DNA from: Paraburkholderia bannensis NBRC 103871
Lineage (GTDB): Bacteria > Pseudomonadota > Gammaproteobacteria > Burkholderiales > Burkholderiaceae
Direction: 5' to 3'
Assembly: GCF_000685015.1 (NCBI RefSeq)
Contig: NZ_BAYA01000029.1
Location: 1 to 64,000, forward strand
Length of the DNA stretch: 64,000 bases
Part shown: positions 17,263 to 26,233 of the stretch, piece by piece
Layout: every line of letters starts with the position of its first letter
How positions within the stretch are numbered: position 1 is the first letter of the stretch
Program-made: the position numbers and the translations under genes
The notes under the pieces: generated by a model
Seen by the model: the letters and a program-made list of their open reading frames with translations, nothing else
Told to the model about the DNA's origin: nothing
Databases searched by the model: none

Positions 17263-17381
17263 GAGCATGAAATAAAAACACGCAGAAAGCGATAAACGGA
17301 CACGTCGCCCACGAGATCCGCGCGCAACGCGGACTGGCGACACGCTGGCGCAAGGCAGGCAACAGGATGGAGACAGACAGG

Positions 17382-18725
17382 ATGACAAATCCGCAGGTGC
17401 AGCACCCCGGCAAGACCGCAGCAGGCGCAGAGGAAAAGCACATCGTCGGGCATATCGCGCGCCGCCTCGTGCCGTTCCTTGCGCTGATCTACGTGGTGGC
17501 CTACGTCGACCGCACGGTCGTGGGCTTCGCGAAACTGCACATGAACGCGGCCGTGGGCCTGAGCGACGCCGCGTATGGGCTGGGCGCGGGCCTGTTCTTC
17601 GTCGGCTATTTCCTTTGCGAAGTGCCGAGCAACCTGGCGCTCGCGCGTTTCGGCGCACGCGTCTGGTTTGCGCGCATCCTCTTCACCTGGGGCGCGATAA
17701 CGATGGCGATGGCCTTCGTCAGCGGCCCGAAGAGTTTCTACGTGCTGCGATTCTTGCTGGGCGCGGCGGAAGCGGGCCTCTATCCCGGCATCCTGTTCTT
17801 TCTCACGCATTGGTTTCCGGTGCGCCATCGCGCGCGCGTGATCGGCCTGCTCGTGCTCGCGCAGCCGATTGCGGGCATCGTCACCGGGCCGATTGCGGGC
17901 GCGTTGCTTGAAACGCATGGCTTCTTCGGCCTCTCGAACTGGCAGACGCTGTTTGTCGTAAGCGGCTTGCCTGCCGTGCTGCTGTGCCTGCCCACGCTGC
18001 GCCTGCTGCCCGAGTCGCCCGCGCACGCGCGCTGGCTCGACCCTGAAGCACGCCGCTGGATCGAGCGCGAGCTGGCCTCTGATCGCCGCAGCTATTCGCT
18101 CGACGCGCATCGCAATCCGTTCAGCGCATTGAAGGATCGCCGCGTGCTGCTGCTTGCGCTGCTGTTCCTGCCGTTTCCGCTGTGCATCTACGGCCTGTCA
18201 CTGTGGCTGCCTACCATTATCAAGGCGTTCGGCGTGAGCGATTCGACGGCTGGCCTGCTGAGCGCGGTGCCGTATCTGTTCGCGGTCGCGGGGCTGCTGA
18301 TCGTTCCGCGCCATTCGGACAAGCATCGCGAGCGCTATGGCCACATCGTCGTGGTCTCGGCGGTCGCGGCGCTCACGATGGCCGCGAGCGCATGGGTGCA
18401 TGCGCCGGCGCTGCAACTGCTGTTCATCAGCCTGACCGCGTTTTCGCTCTACTCGATCCAGGCCGTGGTCTGGGCGTTGCCCGGCGAGTTCCTGACCGGC
18501 ACGAGCGCAGCCGTGGGGATCGCGATGATCAACTCGCTGGCGAATCTCGGCGGCTATCTCGGCCCTTATGGCATCGGACTGATCAAGGACGCGACGGGCA
18601 GCCTCGCGGCCGGACTGTATTTTCTCGCGGCCACGCTGGTGGTCGCGGTGCTCGCGACCTTCGCCGTGCGCGCTGCGTTGCGCACGCCGGTGCAAAGCGA
18701 AAGCGCACTGGTGCGCGAGTCGTGA
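17382..18725 (+). CDS. MFS sugar-acid transporter, ACS (anion:cation symporter) family
   Basis: 447 residues from the ATG at 17382, chosen because GGAGA lies eight bases before it; an ATG at 17367 would add five residues. Twelve predicted membrane helices. The N-terminal RRLVPFLALIYVVAYVDRTVVGFAKLHMN and SNLALARFGARVWFARI are typical of the ACS family, which moves galactonate, glucarate, phthalate and similar organic acids with protons. Inside the arabinose operon, its likely substrate is an aldonate such as L-arabinonate or D-galactonate, complementing the ABC system for the free sugar. Substrate is inferred from context only. Confidence 0.9.
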   Translation: MTNPQVQHPGKTAAGAEEKHIVGHIARRLVPFLALIYVVAYVDRTVVGFAKLHMNAAVGLSDAAYGLGAGLFFVGYFLCEVPSNLALARFGARVWFARILFTWGAITMAMAFVSGPKSFYVLRFLLGAAEAGLYPGILFFLTHWFPVRHRARVIGLLVLAQPIAGIVTGPIAGALLETHGFFGLSNWQTLFVVSGLPAVLLCLPTLRLLPESPAHARWLDPEARRWIERELASDRRSYSLDAHRNPFSALKDRRVLLLALLFLPFPLCIYGLSLWLPTIIKAFGVSDSTAGLLSAVPYLFAVAGLLIVPRHSDKHRERYGHIVVVSAVAALTMAASAWVHAPALQLLFISLTAFSLYSIQAVVWALPGEFLTGTSAAVGIAMINSLANLGGYLGPYGIGLIKDATGSLAAGLYFLAATLVVAVLATFAVRAALRTPVQSESALVRES

Positions 18726-18785
18726 TTCCAGGCGCCTGCACGATGCAGGCGCGCAAGACCCCCTTACCGAAGCAGGATTGAAGAC

Positions 18786-19715
18786 ATGACGACGAGCAGC
18801 ACGCCCCGCTACACGGGCATCTTCCCGGTGGTGCCGACCACCTTCACCGCTAACGGCGAACTCGACCTGCCGAGCCAGAAGCGCGCGGTCGATTTCATGA
18901 TCGATGCAGGCGTGGACGGCCTGTGCATTCTCGCGAACTTCTCCGAGCAGTTCTCGCTCTCCGACGACGAGCGCGAAGTCATCACGCGCACGGTGCTCGA
19001 ACACGTCGCGGGCCGCGTGCCGGTGATCGTCACGACCACGCATTACGGCTCGAACGTCTGCGCGGCGCGCAGCAAGCGCGCGCAGGACATGGGCGCGGCG
19101 ATGGTGATGGTCATGCCGCCTTATCACGGCGCGACGTTCCGCGTGCCCGAAGCGCAGATCTACGAGTTCTACGCCCGCGTGTCCGACGCCATCGACATTC
19201 CCATCATGATCCAGGACGCGCCCGCGGCCGGCACGGTGCTTTCCGCGCCGTTCCTCGCGCGCATGGCCCGCGAGATTGAGCAGGTGTCGTACTTCAAGAT
19301 CGAGACGCCGGGTGCGGCCAACAAGCTGCGTGAAGTGATCCGCCTGGGCGGCGACGCGATCGAAGGCCCGTGGGACGGCGAGGAAGGCATCACGCTGCTG
19401 GCGGATTTGAACGCGGGCGCAACGGGTGCGATGACGGGCGGCGGCTTTCCGGACGGCATTCGCCCGATCATCGTGGCGCACCGCGAAGGCCGCGCCGACG
19501 ACGCATTTGCGCTCTACCAGAAGTGGCTGCCGCTCATCAATCACGAGAACCGTCAGGCGGGCCTGCTTGCCTGCAAGTCGCTGATGAAGGAAGGCGGCGT
19601 GATCGATTGCGAACTGCCGCGCCATCCGCTGCCTGCGATGCACCCCGCTACGCGCGCCGAGCTGATCGATATTGCACGCCGACTCGACCCGCTCGTGCTG
19701 CGCTGGATAAAATAA
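18786..19715 (+). CDS. L-2-keto-3-deoxyarabinonate dehydratase (DapA/NAL superfamily)
   Basis: 309 residues, the same length as the characterised Azospirillum enzyme. It dehydrates and deaminates-free rearranges L-2-keto-3-deoxyarabinonate to 2-oxoglutarate semialdehyde through a lysine Schiff base. The TIM-barrel shows PVVPTTF (about 14-20), the substrate-binding ANFSEQFSLSDDE near 50-62 (in place of the usual GTTGE), IQDAPAAGT near 142-150, and Schiff-base Lys171 in YFKIETPG. Located 60 bp after the MFS gene and just before the sugar dehydrogenase gene. The alternative, an aldolase (KdgA-type), is less likely because a semialdehyde dehydrogenase gene is in the same operon. Azospirillum name: araD. 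Confidence 0.92.
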   Translation: MTTSSTPRYTGIFPVVPTTFTANGELDLPSQKRAVDFMIDAGVDGLCILANFSEQFSLSDDEREVITRTVLEHVAGRVPVIVTTTHYGSNVCAARSKRAQDMGAAMVMVMPPYHGATFRVPEAQIYEFYARVSDAIDIPIMIQDAPAAGTVLSAPFLARMAREIEQVSYFKIETPGAANKLREVIRLGGDAIEGPWDGEEGITLLADLNAGATGAMTGGGFPDGIRPIIVAHREGRADDAFALYQKWLPLINHENRQAGLLACKSLMKEGGVIDCELPRHPLPAMHPATRAELIDIARRLDPLVLRWIK

Positions 19716-19779
19716 GTCGTTCGTTATCCAGAATAAAATCGCCTCTTTGGAAAAAGCGGCCATAGGATTGGAGATCGCC

Positions 19780-20709
19780 ATGAATGCGTCGTACACCCTG
19801 GCTGTCGTCGGCGTCGGCAAGATCGCGCGCGACCAGCACCTGCCCGCCATCGCGGGCAATCCCGGCTTCGAACTCGTGGCTGCTGCAAGCCGCAACGCGC
19901 AAGTCGACAACGTGCGCAATTACAGCGATATCGATGCGCTGCTGGGCGCTGAGCATGAACTCGACGCCGTGTCGCTGTGCGCGCCGCCGCAGGTGCGTTA
20001 CGCGCAGGCGCGCGCCGCGCTGGAAGCGGGCAAGCACGTGATGCTCGAAAAGCCGCCGGGCGCGAGCGTGAGCGAAGTCGAAGCGCTGCGCGAGCTTGCG
20101 AAGCAGCACAAGCGCACGCTGTTCGCCACCTGGCATTCGCGCTGCGCGAGCGCGGTCGAACCGGCGCGCGCGTGGCTCGCCACCCGCACGCTGCGCGCCG
20201 TGCACGTGCGCTGGAAAGAGGACGTGCGCCGCTGGCATCCGGGCCAGCAATGGATCTGGGAGCCGGGCGGCCTGGGCGTGTTCGATCCGGGCATCAACGC
20301 GCTCTCCATCGTCACGCGCATCCTGCCGCGCGAAGTGCTGCTGCGCGGCGCGACGCTGCATGTGCCCAGTGATTGCGCGACGCCCATCGCCGCCGAACTC
20401 GATTGCATCGACACGGACGGCGTGCCCGTGCGCGCCGAATTCGACTGGCGTCATGGCCCGGTGGAGCAATGGGAAATCGATGTGGAGACAACGGACGGCC
20501 TGCTGTCGATTTCGGAAGGCGGCAAGCGCCTGTCGATCAATGGCGAGCCGGTCGAACTGGGCGCGGAAAGGGAATATTCCGCGCTGTATGAGCGTTTTCA
20601 CTGGTTGATCGCCCACGGCACCGAGGACGTCGATGTGCGCCCGCTGCGCCTCGTCGCGGACGCGTTCCTGCTGGGCAGGCATGTCGAAGTCGAGGCCTTC
20701 GGACACTGA
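19780..20709 (+). CDS. L-arabinose/D-galactose 1-dehydrogenase (Gfo/Idh/MocA family)
   Basis: 309 residues from the ATG at 19780 with GGAG nine bases upstream; the in-frame ATG at 19747 would add 11 residues. First pathway enzyme: oxidises L-arabinose (and commonly D-galactose) at C1 to the lactone with NAD(P)+. Rossmann motif VVGVGKIARDQHLPAI at about 9-24; the family's EKPPG active-site motif near residue 90 (HVMLEKPPGASVSE) supplies the conserved lysine; substrate loop WIWEPGGLGVFDPGINAL near 160-177, with Asp169 and Asn173 in the expected catalytic positions. Members of this exact subgroup were described from Azospirillum and Burkholderia. Azospirillum name: araA. Confidence 0.92.
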   Translation: MNASYTLAVVGVGKIARDQHLPAIAGNPGFELVAAASRNAQVDNVRNYSDIDALLGAEHELDAVSLCAPPQVRYAQARAALEAGKHVMLEKPPGASVSEVEALRELAKQHKRTLFATWHSRCASAVEPARAWLATRTLRAVHVRWKEDVRRWHPGQQWIWEPGGLGVFDPGINALSIVTRILPREVLLRGATLHVPSDCATPIAAELDCIDTDGVPVRAEFDWRHGPVEQWEIDVETTDGLLSISEGGKRLSINGEPVELGAEREYSALYERFHWLIAHGTEDVDVRPLRLVADAFLLGRHVEVEAFGH

Positions 20710-20784
20710 GCGTCGCCCCATACCGCTGAGTCCACCCATCACGTACTACAAGCGCAGCAAAACCACACCCAAGGAGACAGGAGC

Positions 20785-21789
20785 ATGACCAGCCATATCC
20801 GCCGCTTTACCCTTCGCGCCGTATTCGCGGCCCTGTGCATCGCGCCGCTCGGCATGAACATCGCGGCGCACGCCGACTCGCCCACCAAGATCGGCTTCCT
20901 CGTGAAGATGCCGGAACAGGCGTGGTTCATCAATGAACAGAAGGCGGCCACGGCGCTAGGCCAGAAGGAGAACTTCTCGGTCGTCAACATCGGCACGCCG
21001 GACGGCGAAAAAGTGCTGGCTGCTATCGACAACCTGGGCGCGCAAGGCGCGCAGGGCTTCGTGATCTGCGCACCGGACGTGCGTCTCGGGCCGGCGATCC
21101 AGGCGCGCGCCAAGCGCTACAACATGAAGTTCGTGACGGTCGACGACCAGCTCGTGGATTCGTCGGGCAAGCCGCTGGCAAGCGTGCCGCATCTGGGCAT
21201 GTCGGCGTTCAAGATCGGCAACCAGGTCGGCACGGCGATCGCCGACGAAATGAAGCGCCGCGGCTGGAAGCCGGAAGAAGTAGGCGCGCTGCGCATCACC
21301 GACTACGAACTGCCGACGGCCAAGCTGCGCACCGACGGCGCGACGGCCTCGCTGATCGCGGGTGGCTTCAAGAAGGAAAACATCTTCGACGCGCCGCAAA
21401 AGACCACCGACGACGAAGGCGGCTTCAACGCGGCTTCGCCGGTGCTCGCGCAGCATCCGAACATCAAGAAGTGGGTGATCTTCGCGCTCAACGAAGAAAG
21501 CGTGCTGGGCGCGGTGCGCGCAACGGAGCAACTGCATCTGCCGGCGGCGGACGTGATCGGCGTGGGCATCAACGGCGCTGGCGAAGCGTTCGCAGAGTTC
21601 CAGAAGAAGGCGCCGACGGGCTTCTACGGCACGATTGCCGTGAGTTCGACGAACCACGGCAAGGACAGCGCGCAGAACCTCGTCGAATGGATCCGCGACG
21701 GCAAGCAGCCGGCCGCCGATACGCAGACGACCGGCAAGCTGATGACGCGCGACAACTGGACGGCCGTGCGCAGCGAGCTGGGTATCTAA
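20785..21789 (+). CDS. araF: L-arabinose ABC transporter, periplasmic substrate-binding protein
   Basis: 334 residues. Signal peptide with Arg-rich n-region and hydrophobic core, cleavage after AHA at about residue 30. The mature protein follows E. coli AraF segment by segment: KIGFLVKMPEQAWFINEQ, GAQGFVICAPDVRLGPAI, KFVTVDDQLVDSSGKP, FALNEESVLGAVRATEQ, IGVGINGAGEAFAEFQ. It binds L-arabinose (AraF relatives also bind galactose and fucose) and delivers it to AraGH. First of the three transport genes, 75 bp after the dehydrogenase gene. Confidence 0.93.
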   Translation: MTSHIRRFTLRAVFAALCIAPLGMNIAAHADSPTKIGFLVKMPEQAWFINEQKAATALGQKENFSVVNIGTPDGEKVLAAIDNLGAQGAQGFVICAPDVRLGPAIQARAKRYNMKFVTVDDQLVDSSGKPLASVPHLGMSAFKIGNQVGTAIADEMKRRGWKPEEVGALRITDYELPTAKLRTDGATASLIAGGFKKENIFDAPQKTTDDEGGFNAASPVLAQHPNIKKWVIFALNEESVLGAVRATEQLHLPAADVIGVGINGAGEAFAEFQKKAPTGFYGTIAVSSTNHGKDSAQNLVEWIRDGKQPAADTQTTGKLMTRDNWTAVRSELGI

Positions 21790-21835
21790 GGTTCGCTTGG
21801 GGATGTAAGGGCGTTTGAGATAGGGCAGGGATGCA

Positions 21836-23401
21836 ATGACTGAAACCATGACTTATGCCGATGCGGCGAGCGCGGGCAACGCGGCTCACCAGGCTGAACA
21901 GGCTCGACAGGGGCAGCGCGCGTATCTGGAACTCGACGGCATCACCGTGAGCTTTCCGGGTGTGAAGGCGCTCGACCGCGTCTCGCTGGAGGTGCGCGCG
22001 GGCGAGGTGCACGGCCTGATGGGCGAGAACGGCGCGGGTAAATCGACGCTGCTCAAGGTGCTCTCGGGCGTGAACCAGCCGCAGGAGGGCCAGCTCAAGC
22101 TGGGCGGCGTGGAGCAGCGCTTCACGACTACCAAAGCGGCGCTGGACGCGGGCATCGCGATCATCTATCAGGAATTGCATCTCGTGCCCGAGCTGACGGT
22201 GGCCGACAACCTGATGCTCGGGCAATTGCCCAATCGCCTGGGCGTGCTCGACGAGCGCACGCTCGTGCAGCGCGCGATGGACGAACTCAAGCGCCTGGGC
22301 GAGCGCATCGATCCGCGCACGCCGGTCAAGCATCTGTCCATCGGCCAGCGCCAGATGATCGAGATTGGCAAGGCGCTGATGCGCGACGCGCGCGTGATCG
22401 CCTTCGACGAGCCGACCAGTTCGCTCTCGGCGCGCGAAACGGAGAACCTCTTTCGCATCATCAACGCGCTGCGCGCCGATGGCCGCGCGATCATCTACGT
22501 CACGCACCGCATGGACGAAGTCTATGAGCTGTGCGACCGCGTGACGGTGTTCCGCGACGGCAAGCGCATCGAGACGTTCGAATCGGTCGCCGACCTCGAC
22601 CGCAATCGCCTGATCGCGGCGATGGTGGGCCGCTCGATCGAGGACGTCTACGGCTACCGCTCGCGTCAGGCAGGCGACGTGCTGCTCGAAGCGAAGGGCC
22701 TGCTCGGGCCGGGCCTGGCCGAGCCGGTTTCGTTCACGGCCAGGCGCGGCGAGATCGTCGGCTTCTTCGGGCTGGTGGGCGCCGGTCGCTCCGAACTGAT
22801 GAAGCTGATTTACGGCGCGACGCGCGCGAGCGCGGGCCATGTCGAACTGAACGGCAAGCGCGTGAATTTCGCGAGTCCGCGCGACGCTGTGCGCGCGGGC
22901 ATTGCGCTGTGCCCGGAAGACCGCAAGCAGGAAGGCATCGTGGCGATTGCCTCGGTGGCGGATAACCTCAATATCAGCGCGCGGCGCCATTTCAGCCCGG
23001 CGCGCTTCCTGCTCGACGCGAAGCGCGAGCGCGACCTCGCGCAGGACTACATCAGGAAGCTCGCGATCAAGACGCGCAATGGCGACACCGCCATCGGCAC
23101 GCTGTCCGGCGGCAACCAGCAGAAGGTGATCCTGTCGCGCTGGCTGGCCGAACGCATTGAAGTGTTCCTGATGGACGAGCCGACGCGCGGCATCGACGTG
23201 GGCGCACGCGCCGAAATCTACAACCTGCTTTACGAGCTCGCGGAAGCGGGCCGCACCGTGATCATGGTGTCGAGCGATCTCGCCGAGGTGATCGGCGTGG
23301 CCGACCGCATCATCGTGATGCGCGAAGGCCGCATCGCGGGCAGCGTGCCGAAGGCCGAAGCCTCGCCCGACGAACTGATCAAGCTCGCGCTGCCGCGTTG
23401 A
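21836..23401 (+). CDS. araG: L-arabinose ABC transporter ATP-binding protein
   Basis: 521 residues from the ATG at 21836; ATG 21848 is an equally possible start. Two fused nucleotide-binding domains as in all CUT2 ATPases. The first has Walker A GENGAGKSTLLK (about 62-73) and signature LSIGQRQMIEIGKAL; the second has a degenerate A-loop (GLVGAGRSELMKL, about 315) and signature LSGGNQQKVILSRWL, with Walker B EVFLMDEPTRGIDVG. It powers import through AraH at the inner face of the membrane. Gap to araF 46 bp, to araH 24 bp. The N-terminal 25 residues are alanine/glutamine-rich and extra compared with E. coli AraG. Confidence 0.94.
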   Translation: MTETMTYADAASAGNAAHQAEQARQGQRAYLELDGITVSFPGVKALDRVSLEVRAGEVHGLMGENGAGKSTLLKVLSGVNQPQEGQLKLGGVEQRFTTTKAALDAGIAIIYQELHLVPELTVADNLMLGQLPNRLGVLDERTLVQRAMDELKRLGERIDPRTPVKHLSIGQRQMIEIGKALMRDARVIAFDEPTSSLSARETENLFRIINALRADGRAIIYVTHRMDEVYELCDRVTVFRDGKRIETFESVADLDRNRLIAAMVGRSIEDVYGYRSRQAGDVLLEAKGLLGPGLAEPVSFTARRGEIVGFFGLVGAGRSELMKLIYGATRASAGHVELNGKRVNFASPRDAVRAGIALCPEDRKQEGIVAIASVADNLNISARRHFSPARFLLDAKRERDLAQDYIRKLAIKTRNGDTAIGTLSGGNQQKVILSRWLAERIEVFLMDEPTRGIDVGARAEIYNLLYELAEAGRTVIMVSSDLAEVIGVADRIIVMREGRIAGSVPKAEASPDELIKLALPR

Positions 23402-23425
23402 GCACGACCGAAACACAACTTTTAG

Positions 23426-24436
23426 ATGAGCCAAGCCATGCAGCCACAGGGCACGCCTACCGTCAACGAAGCCGCCGCGCCGATCACGCCGTCGCGTGCG
23501 CGCGCGTGGGACATGATCAACAAATCGGGCATCGCGGTGGTGTTCGTGGCGCTGTTCGCGATACTGTCCGCGACGGTGCCCGATTTCCTCACGAGCCGCA
23601 ATATTCAGGGCCTTTTGCTGTCCGTCACGCTGATCGGCTCGATCTCCGTGACCATGATGTTCGTGCTCGCGCTGGGCGAGGTCGATCTGTCCGTCGCGTC
23701 GATCGTCGCGTTCTCGGGCGTGGTCGCATCGACGGTGATTACACAGTCGCATAGCGTGCTGCTGGGCATTGCCGCGGGCATTCTCGCGGGCGGCGCGGTG
23801 GGCCTCGTCAACGGCGTGCTGATCGCGCGCTTCAAGATCAACTCGCTGATCGCCACGCTCGCGATGATGGAAGCGGTGCGCGGCCTCGCCTTCCTCACCT
23901 CGAACGGCGACGCGGTGATGATCTCGGAAGAGCGCTTCTTCGATCTGGGCGGCGGCTCGTTCCTCGGCATTTCGTTCCCGATCTGGAGCAACATCATCGG
24001 CTTCGTGCTGTTCGGCTTCCTGCTCAAGAAGACCGTGTTCGGCAAGAACGTGCTGGCGGTGGGCGGCAACGGCGAGGCCGCGCGTCTTGCGGGCCTGCCG
24101 GTCACGCGCATCAAGATCACCGTGTTCGTGCTGCAAGGGCTGGTGACGGGTTTCGCGGGCGTGATGCTGGCGTCGCGCATGAGCCTGGGCGATCCGAAGA
24201 CCTCGGTGGGCCTGGAGCTGGGCGTGATCTCGGCCTGCGTGCTGGGCGGCGTGTCGCTCACGGGCGGCGTGGCGACGATCTCGGGCGTGCTGGTGGGCGT
24301 GCTCATCATGGGCTCGGTGCAGGACGCCATGAGTCTCATGAACGTGCCGACGTTCTATCAATACCTGATTCGCGGCGGCATTCTGTTGCTGGCCGTGCTG
24401 TTCGACCAGTTCCGCCGCAGCAAGCGGGCGGTGTGA
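23426..24436 (+). CDS. araH: L-arabinose ABC transporter permease
   Basis: 336 residues. After a hydrophilic N-tail (about 1-35) there are eight to ten membrane helices in the CUT2/RbsC pattern, with the diagnostic ALGEVDLSVASIVAFSGVV (about 88-106), NGVLIARFKINSLIATLAMM and the coupling loop AVGGNGEAARLAGLPVTRIK. It forms the translocation channel with AraG. Last gene of the operon. Directly after the stop codon a short CGGT-gtg-ACCG dyad followed by seven T (24433-24449) may be a weak terminator. Confidence 0.94.
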   Translation: MSQAMQPQGTPTVNEAAAPITPSRARAWDMINKSGIAVVFVALFAILSATVPDFLTSRNIQGLLLSVTLIGSISVTMMFVLALGEVDLSVASIVAFSGVVASTVITQSHSVLLGIAAGILAGGAVGLVNGVLIARFKINSLIATLAMMEAVRGLAFLTSNGDAVMISEERFFDLGGGSFLGISFPIWSNIIGFVLFGFLLKKTVFGKNVLAVGGNGEAARLAGLPVTRIKITVFVLQGLVTGFAGVMLASRMSLGDPKTSVGLELGVISACVLGGVSLTGGVATISGVLVGVLIMGSVQDAMSLMNVPTFYQYLIRGGILLLAVLFDQFRRSKRAV

Positions 24437-24608
24437 CCGTTTTTTTCCTCTGGCTGTCGGACGCATTCAACCGGGCCTGAATGAGTCCGTGCGGTTCTTG
24501 ACCTGAGGCAAGGGGCGGCGAGACTGGATGCCGGTGTTCGCGGGGCGTGCTTTTTTGAGTTTGAGGGCTTCAGTACCATTTCGCGCTCAACTCTCCCCGG
24601 ATTTCACC

Positions 24609-25457
24609 ATGCACGACAGTCGGCCCCTGGCCTTACGCGAGGTCACGCTGTGCGCGGCCGATACGATCAACCCCACGCTGGCGGCGCGAGCGCTCGATCT
24701 TTCGATGGCGCAATGCGAATTTGGCGACGCCCTGCTGTTCACGCATCGCGACGTCGCCACGCGTGCGCGGATCGTGCAGATCGATCCGCTGTGCTCGCGC
24801 GAGGCGTATTCGGCATTCATGCTCAAGGAACTCGGCAAGCATGTCGCCACGCCCTGGGTGCTGGTCGCGCAATGGGATGGCTACGTGCTGGATGCTTCGC
24901 GCTGGAGCGAGGCGTTTTTCGAGTACGACTATATCGGCGCGCGCTGGCTGCACCGGCCGCCCGGGCTCGATATCGGCAATGGCGGTTTTTCGCTGCGCTC
25001 GGCGCGTCTGCTCAGGGCGCTTGCTGATGAGCGCTTCGAGGTCACGCCCGGCACCGTCGAAGACGAAGCCATCGGCCAGCAATGGCGCCCGGTGCTGGAG
25101 TCGCAATACGGCATACGCTTCGCGCCGCGCGAGATTGCCGACCAGTTTTCTTATGAAGCGCAACCGGGAATGCGGCCGACCTTCGGCTTTCACGCCTCCT
25201 TCAACATGTGGCGTCACGTGGACGACAGCGAAATGATGGCAATCATGCGCGACATCGACGAGCGGACTTTCCGGTCGCGCGAATCGCTGTTCCTGCTCGT
25301 CGCCTATTGCAAGGCTCACAAGTTCGCCTGCGTGAAGGCGATGTACGCGCGCCTGCGCGGTTTCTGGAGCACGCAGCAGGTCGTCGACGAGCTGATGAAA
25401 ATCGGCTTCGGCGAACCGTACGCGCGGCATTACGTGCAGATCTGCGAAGGCGCTTGA
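24609..25457 (+). CDS. DUF5672-domain protein, possible glycosyltransferase-like
   Basis: 282 residues from the ATG at 24609. It matches the DUF5672 pattern: LREVTLCAADTINPTLAARAL at the N-terminus, then LVAQWDGYVLDASRW (about 100-114), YDYIGARW and a GNGGFSLRS block near 140, as seen in proteins annotated as glycosyltransferase-like and often encoded near surface polysaccharide genes. The D/G-rich loops (QWDGYV, NGGFSLRS) resemble sugar-nucleotide sites, but catalytic residues are not established. It is unlinked to the sugar genes by function; its 3' end abuts the stop codon of the converging GntR gene with no gap. Confidence 0.7.
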   Translation: MHDSRPLALREVTLCAADTINPTLAARALDLSMAQCEFGDALLFTHRDVATRARIVQIDPLCSREAYSAFMLKELGKHVATPWVLVAQWDGYVLDASRWSEAFFEYDYIGARWLHRPPGLDIGNGGFSLRSARLLRALADERFEVTPGTVEDEAIGQQWRPVLESQYGIRFAPREIADQFSYEAQPGMRPTFGFHASFNMWRHVDDSEMMAIMRDIDERTFRSRESLFLLVAYCKAHKFACVKAMYARLRGFWSTQQVVDELMKIGFGEPYARHYVQICEGA

Positions 25458-26183
25458 TCAACTCTCCAGCGCCGCGCCGCCCAGGATCGACTTCGCGTCG
25501 GCGCGGGCATTGTCGAGCTGCACGAGACTGGCCTGGCGCGCCGCAAGCGCGTCGCCATGCTCGATCGCCGTGAGGATGGCCTTGTGCCTGGGCAGCGACA
25601 GCGCATGCGTGTTCGGATGGCGGCTCGTGAGCTTGATCGACTCGCCGAGCGCCAGCGACAGCATATTGCCGATATAGCCGAGCATGTCGTTATGCGTGGC
25701 CGCCATGATCGCGCGGTGGAACTCCAGATCGGGTTCGAGCAGGTCGTCGGCGGTCTGGGCTCCTTCCATGCGCGCGTACGCGGCGGCGATGCGCGCGCGG
25801 TCGTCGTCGGTCGCGGAAATCGCGGCAAGCGCGGCGGCCGCCGGTTCGATGATCTGGCGCACCGTCATGAGCGAGCGGAAGAATTCGCCTTCGGGCAGGC
25901 TGTTGACCGTCCAGAACAGCACATCGGGGTCGAGCATGTGCCACTGTTCGCGCGGGCGCACCACGCTGCCCACGCGCGGCTTCGACACCACGAGGCCCTT
26001 GGCCACCAGCACGCGCGTCGCCTCGCGCAACACCGGGCGGCTCACGCCATAGGTTTCGCACAACGTGGGTTCGGCGGGCAGACGCTGTCCCGGCGCCAGC
26101 GAGCCGCCGACGATCTGCATACCGAGCTCCTGCACGATGCGCGCGTGCATGCTCTTGCGTTTCTCTAGATTGCGGTAATCCAT
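25458..26183 (-). CDS. FadR/GntR-family (FCD domain) transcriptional regulator
   Basis: 241 residues from the ATG at 26183. N-terminal GntR winged helix (about 12-75: QIVGGSLAPGQRLPAEPTLCETYGVSRPVLREATRVL), followed by an all-helical FCD ligand domain (about 95-230) with the metal-binding acidic/histidine positions (DLEFHRAIMAATHN and SRHPNTHALSLPRH). Family members repress sugar-acid or carboxylate genes and release DNA on binding the metabolite. It lies 50 bp downstream of the single-domain sugar ATPase gene on the same strand, so it probably belongs to that operon and regulates it; a FadR-type half-site pair (29415-29425) lies upstream of the operon. A galactonate- or galactarate-responsive role would fit the neighbourhood but is inference. 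Confidence 0.9.
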   Translation of the reverse strand: MDYRNLEKRKSMHARIVQELGMQIVGGSLAPGQRLPAEPTLCETYGVSRPVLREATRVLVAKGLVVSKPRVGSVVRPREQWHMLDPDVLFWTVNSLPEGEFFRSLMTVRQIIEPAAAALAAISATDDDRARIAAAYARMEGAQTADDLLEPDLEFHRAIMAATHNDMLGYIGNMLSLALGESIKLTSRHPNTHALSLPRHKAILTAIEHGDALAARQASLVQLDNARADAKSILGGAALES

Positions 26184-26233
26184 AGATGATCCGACCGGGC
26201 TCGCCGGTCAGGCATGCCCCCTTGATGTGACGA

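Noticed and set aside
21569..24466. 965-codon antisense open frame across araF-araG-araH
   Set aside because: Arg/His/Ala/Gln-rich with no domain; it mirrors the GC-biased third positions of well-recognised genes on the other strand.
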